Source of the DNA: Candidatus Tectimicrobiota bacterium
GTDB taxonomy: Bacteria; Tectomicrobia; Entotheonellia; Entotheonellales; Entotheonellaceae
Direction of reading: 5' to 3'
DNA: 64,000 nt
Assembly (NCBI GenBank): GCA_026005175.1
Contig: BPKO01000006.1
Location: forward strand, 174,906-238,905
Position 1 is the first letter of the stretch. Each line of letters opens with the position of its first letter. The position numbers and the translations under genes were made by a program. The notes below the pieces were generated by a model. That model did not search any database and was not told the DNA's origin. It saw only the letters and a program-made list of their open reading frames with translations. Positions 37,653 through 47,229 of the stretch are shown piece by piece.

Positions 37653-39215
37653 ATGCGCCGGATAGCTTGGGTGGCAGCCCTGCTGGTGGTATGGGCGGCA
37701 GGGGCCTGGGGCGTAACGCTGCGGGTGATTCCCCATGCCGACCTCAAAAACCTCGACCCCATCTGGACCACGGCGTACATTACCCGCAACCACGGCTACA
37801 TGATCTATGACACCCTCTTTGCCCTCGACGCCAACCTGCAGCCGCAGCCGCAGATGGTAGAGAGCTGGGAAGTAAGCGACGACGGGCTCACTTACACCTT
37901 CCGGCTGCGCCCGGGGCTCAAGTGGCACGACGGCACGCCGGTGCGGGCTGCCGACTGCGTGGCTTCCATCAAGCGCTGGGGCAAGCGCGACGGCATGGGG
38001 CAAAAGCTCATGGACTTTACCGCGGCGCTGGAAGTGGTGGACGAGCGCACCTTCGTGCTGCGGCTGAAAGAGCCTTACGGGCTGGTGCTGCACTCGCTGG
38101 GCAAAATCAGCAGCAACGTGCCCTTCATGATGCCCGAGCGCCTGGCGCAGACCGACGCCTTCACCCAAATCACCGAGCCCATTGGCTCGGGACCGTTCAT
38201 TTTCAAGAAAGACGAATGGGTTCCTGGCCACAAGGTGGTTTACGTCCGCAACCCGGCGTACGTGCCGCGCCCCGAACCTCCCAGCTTTGCGGCCGGAGGC
38301 AAGCGCGTTTACGTGGACCGCGTGGAGTGGCTCTACATTCCCGACCCGGCCACCGCGCAGGCGGCGCTGACGGCTGGGGAAGTGGACTACTACGAGCGGC
38401 CACCGGTGGACTTGCTGCCGCTGATGGAGAAGCATCCCGACATCGAAGTGGCGATCATCGACCCGCTGGGGACGCAGGGATGGCTGCGACCCAACCACCT
38501 GCACCCGCCCTTTAATCACAAAAAGGCGCGGCAGGCGCTGCTGTGGATGGTGAAGCAAGAAGACTACATGCGGGCTATCATCGGCGACCCCAAGTACTGG
38601 CGGGTGTGCGGGGCGTACTTCATGTGCGGCACGCCGCTGGAAACGGACGTGGGTGCCGAGCCGCTGCTGCAGCAGGACCTAGAAAAAGCACGGCAGCTGA
38701 TGCAAGAGGCGGGCTACGACGGGCGGCCCATCATCATCATGGACCCCACGGACATTCCCATCCTGCACGGCGCGACGCTGGTCACCGCGCGGCTGCTGCG
38801 CAAGATCGGCGTCAACGTGCAGGTGCAGGCCATGGACTGGAGCACCCTCACCTCGCGGCGGGCAGAAAAGAAGCCCCCTGAAGAGGGCGGCTGGCACATC
38901 TTCCACACCTGGGCCACCGGCGCCGATGTGGCTTCCCCGGTCGCCAACATCGGCATCTCGGGGGGCTGTGAGGAGCGGGCCTGGTTTGGCTGGCCCTGCG
39001 ACGAGCGCATCGAAAAGCTGCGCGACCAGTGGGCCCGCACCACCGATCCGCAAAAGCAGAAAGAACTCGTCATCGAGCTGCAGCGGGTGCTCTACGACGT
39101 GGTGCCTTACGTCAACTACGGGCAGTGGTTTTTGCCCACGGCGTACCGCAAGACCCTGCGCGGGGTGATCGTGTCGCCGGTGCCGTTTTTCTGGAATATC
39201 CGCAAAGTGGAGTGA
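37653..39215 (+). CDS. Extracellular solute-binding protein, family 5 (peptide-type)
   Basis: The 520-residue binding protein has a Sec signal peptide (MRRIAWVAALLVVWAAGAWG) and family 5 hallmarks: VESWEVSDDGLTYTFRLRPGLKWHDGTPVRAADCVASIKRW near residues 70-110, EPIGSGPFIFKKDEW and NPAYVPR. It is followed by two permease genes on the same strand. TTGACT at 37581 with GAGAAT 16 bases on may be its promoter. The ligand is not evident. It is not closely similar to the other family 5 protein at 9.7-11.4 kb. Confidence 0.92.
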   Translation: MRRIAWVAALLVVWAAGAWGVTLRVIPHADLKNLDPIWTTAYITRNHGYMIYDTLFALDANLQPQPQMVESWEVSDDGLTYTFRLRPGLKWHDGTPVRAADCVASIKRWGKRDGMGQKLMDFTAALEVVDERTFVLRLKEPYGLVLHSLGKISSNVPFMMPERLAQTDAFTQITEPIGSGPFIFKKDEWVPGHKVVYVRNPAYVPRPEPPSFAAGGKRVYVDRVEWLYIPDPATAQAALTAGEVDYYERPPVDLLPLMEKHPDIEVAIIDPLGTQGWLRPNHLHPPFNHKKARQALLWMVKQEDYMRAIIGDPKYWRVCGAYFMCGTPLETDVGAEPLLQQDLEKARQLMQEAGYDGRPIIIMDPTDIPILHGATLVTARLLRKIGVNVQVQAMDWSTLTSRRAEKKPPEEGGWHIFHTWATGADVASPVANIGISGGCEERAWFGWPCDERIEKLRDQWARTTDPQKQKELVIELQRVLYDVVPYVNYGQWFLPTAYRKTLRGVIVSPVPFFWNIRKVE

Positions 39216-39222
39216 GGCGGAA

Positions 39223-40164
39223 ATGGGCACCTACCTGCTGCGGCGGCTGCTTGCCACGATCCCCGTCATGGGGGTGGTGGCCCTTTTCGTCTTCGCGCTG
39301 CTCCACCTCACCCCGGGCGACCCGGCGGCGGTGATTGCCGGTGACTACGCCTCGCCGGCCGACGTGGAGCGCATCCGCCACCAGCTGGGGCTCGACAAAC
39401 CCCTCCATACGCAGCTGGGCATCTGGCTGTGGCACGTGGTGCGCGGCGACCTGGGCACGTCGATTTTCTCCGGCCTGCCGGTGACCAAGCTCATCGCCCA
39501 GCGCATGGAGCCCACCCTGGCCCTCACCGTGGCCACCATGACCATTGCCGTGGTGGTGGCCGTGCCGCTGGGCATCCTGGCCGCCTGGAAAGCAGGCACC
39601 TGGATCGACCGCCTGGTGATGGTCTTTGCTGTCTTGGGCTTCTCTATTCCGGTGTTCTGGCTGGGCTTTCTCTTCATTTACGGCTTTTCCATCCGCCTGG
39701 AGCTGCTGCCGGTGCAAGGCTACGTGAGCTTCAAGAAGGGGCTCCTCCCCTTCCTGAAGCACCTGGTGCTGCCCAGCCTGACGCTGGGCATGGTGTACAT
39801 GGCTCTCATCGCGCGCATGACGCGGGGCCAGCATGCTGGAGTGCTGCGCGAGGATTACGTGCGCACCGCCTATGCCAAGGGGCTGAAAGCCGGCGCCGTC
39901 TTGCTGCGGCACGCGCTGAAAAACGCCGCCTTGCCCATCGTGACCATCATCGGCATCGGCGTGGCCTTGCTCATTGGCGGCGTGGTGGTCACCGAAAGCG
40001 TGTTTGCCATCCCGGGCCTAGGGCGCCTCACCGTGGATGCCGTCCTGCACCGGGACTACCCGGTGATCCAGGGCATCATCCTGGTCTTTTCGGGGGTGTA
40101 CGTGCTGATCAACCTGGGGGTCGACATCGTCTACACGCTGCTTGATCCGCGCATCCGCTACTAG
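39223..40164 (+). CDS. Peptide/nickel-type ABC transporter permease (DppB-like)
   Basis: A 313-residue DppB-type permease. It begins MGTYLLRRLLATIPVMGVVALFVFALLHLTPGDPAAVIAGD. It has the GDLGTSIFSG periplasmic loop, the coupling loop VRTAYAKGLKAGAVLLRHALKNAALPIV and the end YTLLDPRIRY. It starts 7 bases after the binding-protein gene and is followed 14 bases later by the DppC-like partner. No ATPase gene is present in this operon. Confidence 0.93.
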   Translation: MGTYLLRRLLATIPVMGVVALFVFALLHLTPGDPAAVIAGDYASPADVERIRHQLGLDKPLHTQLGIWLWHVVRGDLGTSIFSGLPVTKLIAQRMEPTLALTVATMTIAVVVAVPLGILAAWKAGTWIDRLVMVFAVLGFSIPVFWLGFLFIYGFSIRLELLPVQGYVSFKKGLLPFLKHLVLPSLTLGMVYMALIARMTRGQHAGVLREDYVRTAYAKGLKAGAVLLRHALKNAALPIVTIIGIGVALLIGGVVVTESVFAIPGLGRLTVDAVLHRDYPVIQGIILVFSGVYVLINLGVDIVYTLLDPRIRY

Positions 40165-40178
40165 CAAGTGAGAGGCGT

Positions 40179-41060
40179 ATGCTGACAGCCGAACGCGAGA
40201 CCGCATCCCAGCCCCTGCGGCGGCGCCAGGCGCAGCTGTGGCGGCTGTGCCGGCGCCACCCCACCATGCTCTGCGGCCTGACGCTGCTGGCGGCCATGGT
40301 CTTCGTGGCCCTTGCCGCCCCTTACCTGGCCACGTCCGACCCCCTGGAGCTTAACCCCATCGACCGGCTGCGGCCGCCCTCGGCCAACCACTGGTTTGGC
40401 ACCGACATGCTCGGCCGCGACATTTACAGCCGCACCGTGTACGGCAGCCGCATCTCGCTCATCGTCGGGCTGTGCGTCGCGCTGCTCAGCCTGGCCGCTG
40501 GCCTGGTCATCGGCCTGATCAGCGGCTACAACCGCCACGTCGACGCCGTGGTCATGCGCATCATGGACGGCCTCATGGCCATCCCGGCCATTTTGCTGGC
40601 CATTGCCCTCATTGCCCTGGTCAGCGCCAGCGTCCACAACGTCATCATCGCCCTTACCATCCCTGAAATCCCGCGCGTGGTGCGCCTGGTGCGCTCGGTG
40701 GTCCTCAGCCTGCGCGAGCAGGCCTTTGTAGAGGCTTCGATTGCCACCGGCGCCAGCGTGCTGCGCGTGCTGGGACGCCACATCATGCCCAACACCCTGG
40801 CACCGCTCATCGTGCAGGGGACGTACATCTGTGCCTCGGCGGTGATTTTCGAAGCCTACCTGAGCTTTCTGGGAGCTGGCACGCCACCCGAGATCCCGAG
40901 CTGGGGCAACATCATGGCCGAGGGCCGGACATACATGCAGCTGGCTTTCTGGATTATCCTTTTCCCCGGCCTCTTCCTGGCCCTCACCGTGCTGGCCATC
41001 AACCTCGTCGGCGATGGCCTGCGCGACACCCTCGATCCCAAGCTGGCACGGCGCATGTGA
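40179..41060 (+). CDS. Peptide/nickel-type ABC transporter permease (DppC-like)
   Basis: A 293-residue DppC-type permease with a cytoplasmic N terminus, TM1 near 30-50, the signature FGTDMLGRDIYSRTVYGSRISL near 68-90 and the coupling loop VEASIATGASVLRVLGRHIMPNTLAPLIV. It ends in GDGLRDTLDPKLARRM. It completes the binding protein-DppB-DppC set. The EAL/HDOD gene that follows, after 78 bases, is functionally unrelated. Confidence 0.93.
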   Translation: MLTAERETASQPLRRRQAQLWRLCRRHPTMLCGLTLLAAMVFVALAAPYLATSDPLELNPIDRLRPPSANHWFGTDMLGRDIYSRTVYGSRISLIVGLCVALLSLAAGLVIGLISGYNRHVDAVVMRIMDGLMAIPAILLAIALIALVSASVHNVIIALTIPEIPRVVRLVRSVVLSLREQAFVEASIATGASVLRVLGRHIMPNTLAPLIVQGTYICASAVIFEAYLSFLGAGTPPEIPSWGNIMAEGRTYMQLAFWIILFPGLFLALTVLAINLVGDGLRDTLDPKLARRM

Positions 41061-41138
41061 CGTTGCCTTGCGCCGCCTCTGGCACGAGGGATAGAATTCC
41101 CCGTAGTGCGGGGGTGCTCCGGAGCGGGGTCGTCGAAC

Positions 41139-42344
41139 ATGCAAGACGTCTTTGTTGGCAGGCAACCCATTTACGACCGGCAGCTCGACGTCTTTGCCTA
41201 CGAACTCCTCTTTCGCAGCGGCGAGGCCAACCAGGCGCGCTTTGTCGACGGCGACCTGGCCACCTCGCAGGTGATCCTCAACACCTTTCTGGAAATCGGC
41301 CTCGACACCATCGTCGGGCAGAAGCGCGCGTTCATCAACCTGACGCGCGGCTTTCTCCTCCAGGATTGCTCGCACGTCTTCCCGGCCAAACGCGTGGTGC
41401 TGGAAGTGCTCGAGGACGTGCACGTCGACGCCGAGCTGCTCGCCGCGGTGCGGCGGCTGGCCGCGGCAGGCTATACCATTGCCCTGGACGACTTTGTTTA
41501 CCACGAGCGCCTGCGGCCCCTGGTGGAGCTGGCCGATATTGTCAAAGTCGACGTACTGGCTTTGGACCGCGAGACGCTGCGCGAGCACGTGGCCCGCCTG
41601 CGCCCCTACGGGGTGCGCTTGCTGGCCGAGAAAGTGGAGACGCAGGACGACTTTGCTTACTGCAAAGACCTGGGGTTCGACTACTTCCAGGGCTACTTTT
41701 TCTGCAAGCCCGACGTGGTGCGGGGCCAGCGCCGTCCGGCCAACCGCTTGACCCTTCTGCAGCTGCTGGCCAGGCTGCAAGACCCGGAAATGGAGTTTGG
41801 CGAGCTCGAAGCGCTGGTCAGCCGCGACGTGGTGCTTAGCTACAAACTGCTGCGGGTGGTCAATGCGGCCTTCTACGGCACGCGCAAAGTCGACTCCCTG
41901 CACCAGGCCCTTTTGCTGCTGGGCACCCGCGTCATTGCCAGCTGGGCGAGCATGATCCTGCTGGCCGGGATCGACGACAAGCCGCACGAGCTCATGCTCA
42001 CCGCCCTGGTGCGGGCCAAGATGTGCGAGCTGCTGGCGCTCGCCACAGCCCAGGCCAATCCGGCCACCTCTTTCACCGTGGGGCTCTTTTCTGCCCTCGA
42101 CGCTCTGCTCGACGCGCCCATGGCCGACATCCTGCGCTCGCTTCCCCTAACCGAGGAAGTCGCGCGCGCCTTACTGGCCCACGAAGGCCTTCTCGGCCAA
42201 ACGCTGCGCTGTGTGCTCGGGTACGAGCGCGGCGCCTGGGACGACATGCCCACCCTGGGGCTGCCTCCGCATCGCGTGCGCGACGCCTACCTGCAAGCCC
42301 TGCACTGGGCAACAGAGACCAGCAGCCTGCTGAGCCACCTCTGA
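41139..42344 (+). CDS. EAL and HDOD domain protein (YuxH-type), probably without diesterase activity
   Basis: The 401-residue protein has an EAL-like domain (residues 1-200) that opens MQDVFVGRQPIYDRQLDVFAYELLFRSG. The EAL signature reads ELLFR, and the metal-binding set is incomplete (IALDDFVY is kept, while LAEKVET replaces the usual pattern). Hydrolysis of cyclic di-GMP is therefore unlikely. An HDOD domain follows (about 205-395: LTLLQLLARLQDPEMEFGELEALVSRDVVLSYKLLRVVN). YuxH-type proteins are regulatory and often linked to cyclic di-GMP or chemotaxis, but the role here is unknown. A palindromic hairpin lies just after its stop. Confidence 0.88.
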   Translation: MQDVFVGRQPIYDRQLDVFAYELLFRSGEANQARFVDGDLATSQVILNTFLEIGLDTIVGQKRAFINLTRGFLLQDCSHVFPAKRVVLEVLEDVHVDAELLAAVRRLAAAGYTIALDDFVYHERLRPLVELADIVKVDVLALDRETLREHVARLRPYGVRLLAEKVETQDDFAYCKDLGFDYFQGYFFCKPDVVRGQRRPANRLTLLQLLARLQDPEMEFGELEALVSRDVVLSYKLLRVVNAAFYGTRKVDSLHQALLLLGTRVIASWASMILLAGIDDKPHELMLTALVRAKMCELLALATAQANPATSFTVGLFSALDALLDAPMADILRSLPLTEEVARALLAHEGLLGQTLRCVLGYERGAWDDMPTLGLPPHRVRDAYLQALHWATETSSLLSHL

Positions 42345-42354
42345 GGACGGGCAA

Positions 42355-42380
42355 CAGGGGCACGCGGCCGCGTGCCCCTG
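42355..42380. terminator. Perfect 26-base palindrome between convergent genes, likely bidirectional terminator
   Basis: CAGGGGCACGCGG and its complement CCGCGTGCCCCTG form a 13-bp perfect palindrome exactly between the converging EAL/HDOD and sugar-permease genes. There is no clear T tract, so the terminator role rests on position and stability. Confidence 0.65.
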
Positions 42381-42388
42381 CGTCGTCC

Positions 42389-43291
42389 CTATTTGATGGC
42401 GCCGGCCGTGAGGCCGGAGACATAGTAGTCCATGAAGAAGGCGTAGACGACGATGATGGGCAGGGTGCCGGTAATGCAGGCGGCCATCAGCGAGCCCCAG
42501 AAGTAGATGTCTCCCCGGATCAGCTCGGTGAAGACCCCCACGGAGAGCGTCTTCTGCAACTGATCCTGAATGAAGACCAGCGAGTAGAGGAACTCGTTCC
42601 AGCACAGGGTGAAGGCAAAGAGCACGGCGCAGACGATGCCCGGCAGGGCCATAGGCAGCACGATGCGCACCAGGGCCCGCAGGCGCGTACAGCCGTCGAT
42701 ATAAGCGCACTCTTCCACCTCAAACGGCACGGTGCGGAAGTAGCCCATCAGCAGCCAGGTGACAAATGGAATGAGAAACGTCGGGTAGGTAATCACCAGC
42801 GACCAGATGGTGTCGCGCACCGGGATGATCTTGTCAATCTGGTTGATCACCTCCATGAGGGGGAGAAAGAGCAGCGACGTCGGCACCAGGTAGGTGATAA
42901 ACACGGCGATGCCAAACGTCTCCACGCCGCGAAAGCGTAGCCGAGCCAGCGCGTAAGCGGCCAGGATGCCGATCACCACCGAAATGGTGGTGGCCAGCAC
43001 GGCCACGATGAGGGTGTTGACCAGCCAGTGATCGAAAAACGGCGTGCGCTCGGCCAGATACTTGTAGTTTTCCAGGGTGATGCCGGTGACCCAGAACGGC
43101 GAGCTGAAGGGGTCGTTGATTTCCTGCTTCGTTTTCAGCGAAGTCACCAGCATGAGGTAAAGGGGAAAGAGGGCAAAGGCCACGTAAGGGATCAGGGCCG
43201 TATAGGTGACAATCGCCTGGCGGATGCGCCAGCCCGGCGTTTTGGCCTTGACCCCTACCCCCACCGCCATCGTCGCTGCCCTAGACGCCAT
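42389..43291 (-). CDS. Carbohydrate-type ABC transporter permease (MalG-like)
   Basis: A 300-residue six-helix permease of the MalG/UgpE type. TM1 is near residues 28-50, with a periplasmic loop (ENYKYLAERTPFFDHWLVNTLIVA), the coupling loop EVEECAYIDGCTRLRALVRIVLPMALPGIV near 195-225 and a typical C terminus (FMDYYVSGLTAGAIK). It overlaps the MalF-like gene by 11 bases and has GGAAGGAGTCGAGCT before its ATG. It is the last gene of an operon beginning with the three binding proteins. No ATPase gene is present. Confidence 0.92.
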   Translation of the reverse strand: MASRAATMAVGVGVKAKTPGWRIRQAIVTYTALIPYVAFALFPLYLMLVTSLKTKQEINDPFSSPFWVTGITLENYKYLAERTPFFDHWLVNTLIVAVLATTISVVIGILAAYALARLRFRGVETFGIAVFITYLVPTSLLFLPLMEVINQIDKIIPVRDTIWSLVITYPTFLIPFVTWLLMGYFRTVPFEVEECAYIDGCTRLRALVRIVLPMALPGIVCAVLFAFTLCWNEFLYSLVFIQDQLQKTLSVGVFTELIRGDIYFWGSLMAACITGTLPIIVVYAFFMDYYVSGLTAGAIK

Positions 43292-44252
43292 AGCTCGACT
43301 CCTTCCGGATCATCTTGAGCTGGAAAATCACCACAAAGAGCAGAATCGGGAACAGGAAGAGCGAAATCGCCGCCCCCAAGCCGATCTCGTGGTTGAGGAT
43401 GCCTACGGTAAACGAGTAGGTGGCAAAGAGGTGGGTAGAGTTCATGGGGCCACCGCGGGTGAGCACGTAGACGATGTTGAAGTCCGCCAGGGTGAAAATC
43501 GTCGAGAAGAGAATGACGATGGCCAGCACCGGCCGCAGCAGCGGCAAGGTGATGTGCCAGAACTTGCGAAACGTCGTCGCCCCCTCGGTATCGGCGGCTT
43601 CGTAAAGCTCCTGCGGGATGGCCATCAGCCCGGCAAAGATGGTCACGGCGAAAAACGGCAGGCCGCGCCAGAAGTTGACAAAAATACAGGACGCCAGGGC
43701 CAGCGTCGGGTCGCCGAGCCAGTGGTAAGGCCCCAGCCCCAGCAGCTTGATCGGCCAGACGTTCTTCAGCACCCAGTTGATCTGGCTGTAGGTGGGGTCA
43801 AAAATCAGCCACCAGCCCAGCGTCGTCAGCCCCGTTGGCGCCACGAAGGGAATCAGCACCGAGCCGCGAATGAAGCGCTTGAACTTGGTGGCCCGCTGCA
43901 GCAAGAGGGCCAGGCCCAAGCCAAAGACGCTCTTCAGCGTCACCGAGGTGATGGCAAAAATCAGCGTGTTGCGCAGGGTGCGGCGGAAGATGTCATCCAT
44001 GGTCAGAATGTAGATGAAGTTCTCCAGCCCCACCCAGTGCCCCCGCTCGCCGATCACCGCGTCGCTCAGGCTAAACCACAGCGCGAGGCCAAAAGGGTAG
44101 ATGAGGAGGCAGACGATGATGATCAGCGCCGGCAGGATAAACCCGTAGCCGTCAATATCCGGACCAAAGGCGCGCTTGAGCTTCACCGCGACCGGCGTGG
44201 GCGCCGCCACGCCAACCAGAACCTCGCCTTTTGCTTCCTTGGTGATGGCCAT
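43281..44252 (-). CDS. Carbohydrate-type ABC transporter permease (MalF-like)
   Basis: A 323-residue permease of the MalF/UgpA type. A short cytoplasmic N terminus precedes TM1 (GYGFILPALIIIVCLLIYPFG), then comes a periplasmic loop with VGLENFIYILTMDDIFRRTLRNTLIFA. The coupling loop is ELYEAADTEGATTFRKFWHITLPLLRPVL near 215-240. It forms the inner-membrane channel with the MalG-like protein downstream and follows the frameshifted binding-protein copy by about 40 bases. Confidence 0.93.
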   Translation of the reverse strand: MAITKEAKGEVLVGVAAPTPVAVKLKRAFGPDIDGYGFILPALIIIVCLLIYPFGLALWFSLSDAVIGERGHWVGLENFIYILTMDDIFRRTLRNTLIFAITSVTLKSVFGLGLALLLQRATKFKRFIRGSVLIPFVAPTGLTTLGWWLIFDPTYSQINWVLKNVWPIKLLGLGPYHWLGDPTLALASCIFVNFWRGLPFFAVTIFAGLMAIPQELYEAADTEGATTFRKFWHITLPLLRPVLAIVILFSTIFTLADFNIVYVLTRGGPMNSTHLFATYSFTVGILNHEIGLGAAISLFLFPILLFVVIFQLKMIRKESSYGV

Positions 44253-44291
44253 CCTCGTCTACCCTCCTGTTCGCCGCACCGGTATCCCGCC

Positions 44292-45603
44292 TTAGGCGTA
44301 GCGCCGGTACACGCGCTTGATTTGGAACTCGGCTTTCTGCACCGCCTCCTCAGCACTCAGCTTGCCCGTGGCACACTCGGCCGCCGTGTCGGGAATGATG
44401 TAGCGATCCCACACCGCCTGCGTGGCCGCCGTGGGTGGCCCCGGCCAGCCCGGAGCGTGCGTGTACCAGCCAATGTAAGGCGCAAAGTAAAACTTGGGAT
44501 TGGAGGCGTAAATGGGATGCATGGCAAAGGCACGTAGCAGCGGCTGGTTGTAGCCCAGGCTCGCCGTGATGAACCGCTCCTGCTGCTCCCTCTGGAAGTG
44601 GTACTCGAGGAACTGCTTGGCCAAGTCCTGCACCGGCGAGAACTTCCAGATACCAATGGCGTTGTGTGCCGCCGACATGTGCCGCCCTGCCGGCCCCTTT
44701 GGGCGGCATGATGTGGTTGATCACAATGTGAATCGGGATGTTCGTCCCCGGAATCAGCGCGTTGTCCTTGCGCGCCGAGTTGTACGCACTGATGGGATTG
44801 AGAATCATCGAACACTTGCCCGAGTTGAGACACACGTTGTTGTTGCGATCATCCCACGCCAGCACCTCGGGCTCCATGCAATCTTCGTAAAGCGCTTTGA
44901 TAAACTTGTACGCCTCCACCGTCTCCTTGGAGTTGATGGCCACCGTCTTGCCGTCGGCTTCCACCAGCTTGCCACCCCAGCTCCAGATGATGCCGCGCAG
45001 AATGTGGTTGGAATCGGCAGAGTGGGCGAGCTGGATGCCCACGGGATGGCCTTTGGCTTTGAGCTTTTTGCCAATGCGGTGCACGTCTTCCCAGGTGTCG
45101 GGCAAGTCCTCGCCGATTTCCGCCACCAGGTCGGTGCGAATGGCAATGGGAAAGGAAATGAAGTACCAGGGAATCGCGTGATAATGGTTGTCGGGGCCTT
45201 TCCCCAGCTCCAGATTGGTCCAGCCCCCACCGCTGCGGCCGATTTTGTCGTGCAGGTCGTCGAGCACCACCAGGTGGTCGGCGTAGAGGTGCGGGTTCCC
45301 GCCCCCCGCAATGGTGATGTCGTGACCCTTTTGCCCCTGCACCTCGCTGGCCAGTACGGCCGGCAGCTGCAAGTGGGCCACGCGGTCCATGCGCACTTTG
45401 ATGCCGGCCATCTTGCCGAACTCTTCAAGCTGCCGCTGGAGCTCTTCGTCCGAGGAGGGCACAAAATGCGACCAGGTGAGCAGCTTGAGCTCGCGCTCCT
45501 GGGCCAGCACCGGCGCCTGCCGCGCCAGCAGTATCCCCGCCAGCCCCGCCGAGGTGCCCAGCGAAGCGCGCAGTAAGGCACGTCGCGAAAGCATGCCCTG
45601 CAT
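44292..45603 (-). CDS. Carbohydrate-type extracellular solute-binding protein, tandem copy 1 (one frameshift)
   Basis: One of three tandem paralogues, a family 1-type binding protein of about 436 residues. The Tat-type leader is LSRRALLRASLGTSAGLAG, followed by ERELKLLTWSHFVPSSDEELQ. An extra T in the TTT run at 44698-44700 shifts the frame. The other two copies read CCCCTTGGG at the same site, so the insertion is obvious. After it the frame continues through GRHMSAAHNAIGIWKF to KAEFQIKRVYRRYA. ATG 45603 has AGAAGGAGATCCAGC upstream. It has no promoter like those of copies 2 and 3, and probably depends on read-through from them. Confidence 0.9.
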
Positions 45604-45750
45604 GCTGGATCTCCTTCTTTTCAGAGTCCAGGCCACTCCCGCGGACCCCGTGCCGCTTAGGTCCGCAGCCTCCCCACTTCCGGGCTTCTCCGGCGGGCTC
45701 GCGCGCCCTGCCGGGAAAGCCCTTCCAGCGCCGCCTTCCTGGCCTTACGC

Positions 45751-47095
45751 TCAGGCGTAGCGGCGGTAAATACGCTTCATCTGAAACTCGGCTTTCTTCA
45801 CCGCCTCCTCTGGGGTCGCCTTGCCCGTGGCACACTCAGCCGCCGTGTCGGGAATAATGAACTGGTTCCACACCACTTCAGAAGCCGCATTGGGTGGCCC
45901 AGGCCAGCCGTCGGCATGCGAGTACCAGGCAATGTAAGGCGCAAAGTAAAACTTGGGATTCGAGGCGTAAATGGGATGCATGGTAAAGGCGTGCAACAAC
46001 GGCTGGTTGTAGCCCTGGCTGGCAGTCAGGAACTTTTCCTGCTGCTCTTTCTGGAAGTGCCAGTCAAGGAATTCTTTGGCCAAATCCTGCACCGGCGACC
46101 ACTTCCAGATGCCGATGTTGATGTACGACGCCGACATGTGCCGCCCTGCCGGCCCCTTGGGCGGCATGATGTGGTTGATCACAATGTGAATCGGGATGTC
46201 CGTCCCCGGAATCAGCGCGTTGTCCTTGCCGCGCCGAGTTGTACGCGCTGATGGGATTGAGAATCATCGAACACTTGCCCGAGTTGAGACACACGTTGTT
46301 GTTGCGATCATCCCACGCCAGCACCTCGGGCTCCATGCAGTCTTCGTAGAGCGCTTTGATAAACTTGTACGCCTCCACCGTCTCCTTGGAGTTTATGGCC
46401 ACCGTCTTGCCGTCGGCTTCTACCAGCTTGCCCCCCCAGCTCCAGATGATGCCGCGCAGGATGTGGTTGGAGTCGTTGGAGTGGGCGAGCTGGATGCCCA
46501 CGGGATGGCCTTTGGCTTTGAGCTTTTTGCCAATGCGGTGCACGTCTTCCCAGGTGTCGGGCAAGTCCTCGCCGATTTCCGCCACCAGGTCGGTGCGAAT
46601 GGCCACCGGGAAAGAAATAAAGTACCAAGGGATAGCCCGGTAGTGGCCGTCGGGCCCCTTGCCCACCACGTGGTCGGTCCAGCCCCCCGCACGGCGGCCG
46701 ATTTTGTCGTGCAAATCGTCGAGGTTCACCAGATGATCGGCATACAGATGGGGCGAGCCTACGCGCAAGTAAGTCAGATCGTGGCCTTTTTGTGCTTGTA
46801 CCTCACTGGCCTGCACCGCCGGAATTTGCAAGTGGGCCACGCGGTCCATGCGCACTTTGATGCCGGCCATCTTGCCGAATTCTTCGAGCTGCCGCTGGAG
46901 TTCTTCGTCCGCCGAGGGCACAAAGTGCGACCAGGTGAGCAGCTTGAGCTCGCGCTCCTGGGCCAGCACCGGCGCCTGCCGCGCCAGCAGCATCCCCGCC
47001 AGCCCCGCCGAAGTGCCCAGCGAAGCGCGCAGCAGCGCCCGGCGCGACAGCACCGGAGAGGAGAGAAGGGAACCCATCACCTGCCCTCTTTGCAT
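45751..47095 (-). CDS. Carbohydrate-type extracellular solute-binding protein, tandem copy 2 (one frameshift)
   Basis: The second tandem paralogue, about 447 residues when repaired. It has the same Tat leader (LSRRALLRASLGTSAGLAG) and mature start. A +1 frameshift near 46229 (TTGCCGCGCC against TTGCGCGCC in copies 1 and 3) interrupts it within ISAYNSARKDNALIPGT. Its C-terminal third differs more from the others (SASYINIGIWKWSP; WYSHADGWPGPPNAASEVVWNQF) than the middle, so ligand preference may differ. ATG 47095 has GGAGGAAGAAAG upstream, and a promoter lies at 47152-47179. Confidence 0.9.
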
Positions 47096-47151
47096 CTTTC
47101 TTCCTCCACTCAAGGCAAACACACCAGGCATGAGAGACGCGACACCCTGTC

Positions 47152-47179
47152 GATTAACACGGTGCATGCCCGAAGTCAA
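47152..47179 (-). promoter_or_regulatory. Sigma-70 promoter before binding-protein copy 2
   Basis: On the minus strand TTGACT and TTAATC are separated by 16 bases, about 57 bases before the ATG. The same boxes and spacing occur before copy 3, and part of the spacer is also conserved. Confidence 0.6.
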
Positions 47180-47229
47180 CCATAAACTTCGAGCGCAGCT
47201 CCGGCCGCGGGGAGCCGCACCGCCTGGCG

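Noticed and set aside
42355-42380. 26-base palindrome as an attachment site or transposon end
   Set aside because: It lies exactly between convergent genes with no mobile-element gene nearby. A terminator explains it better.
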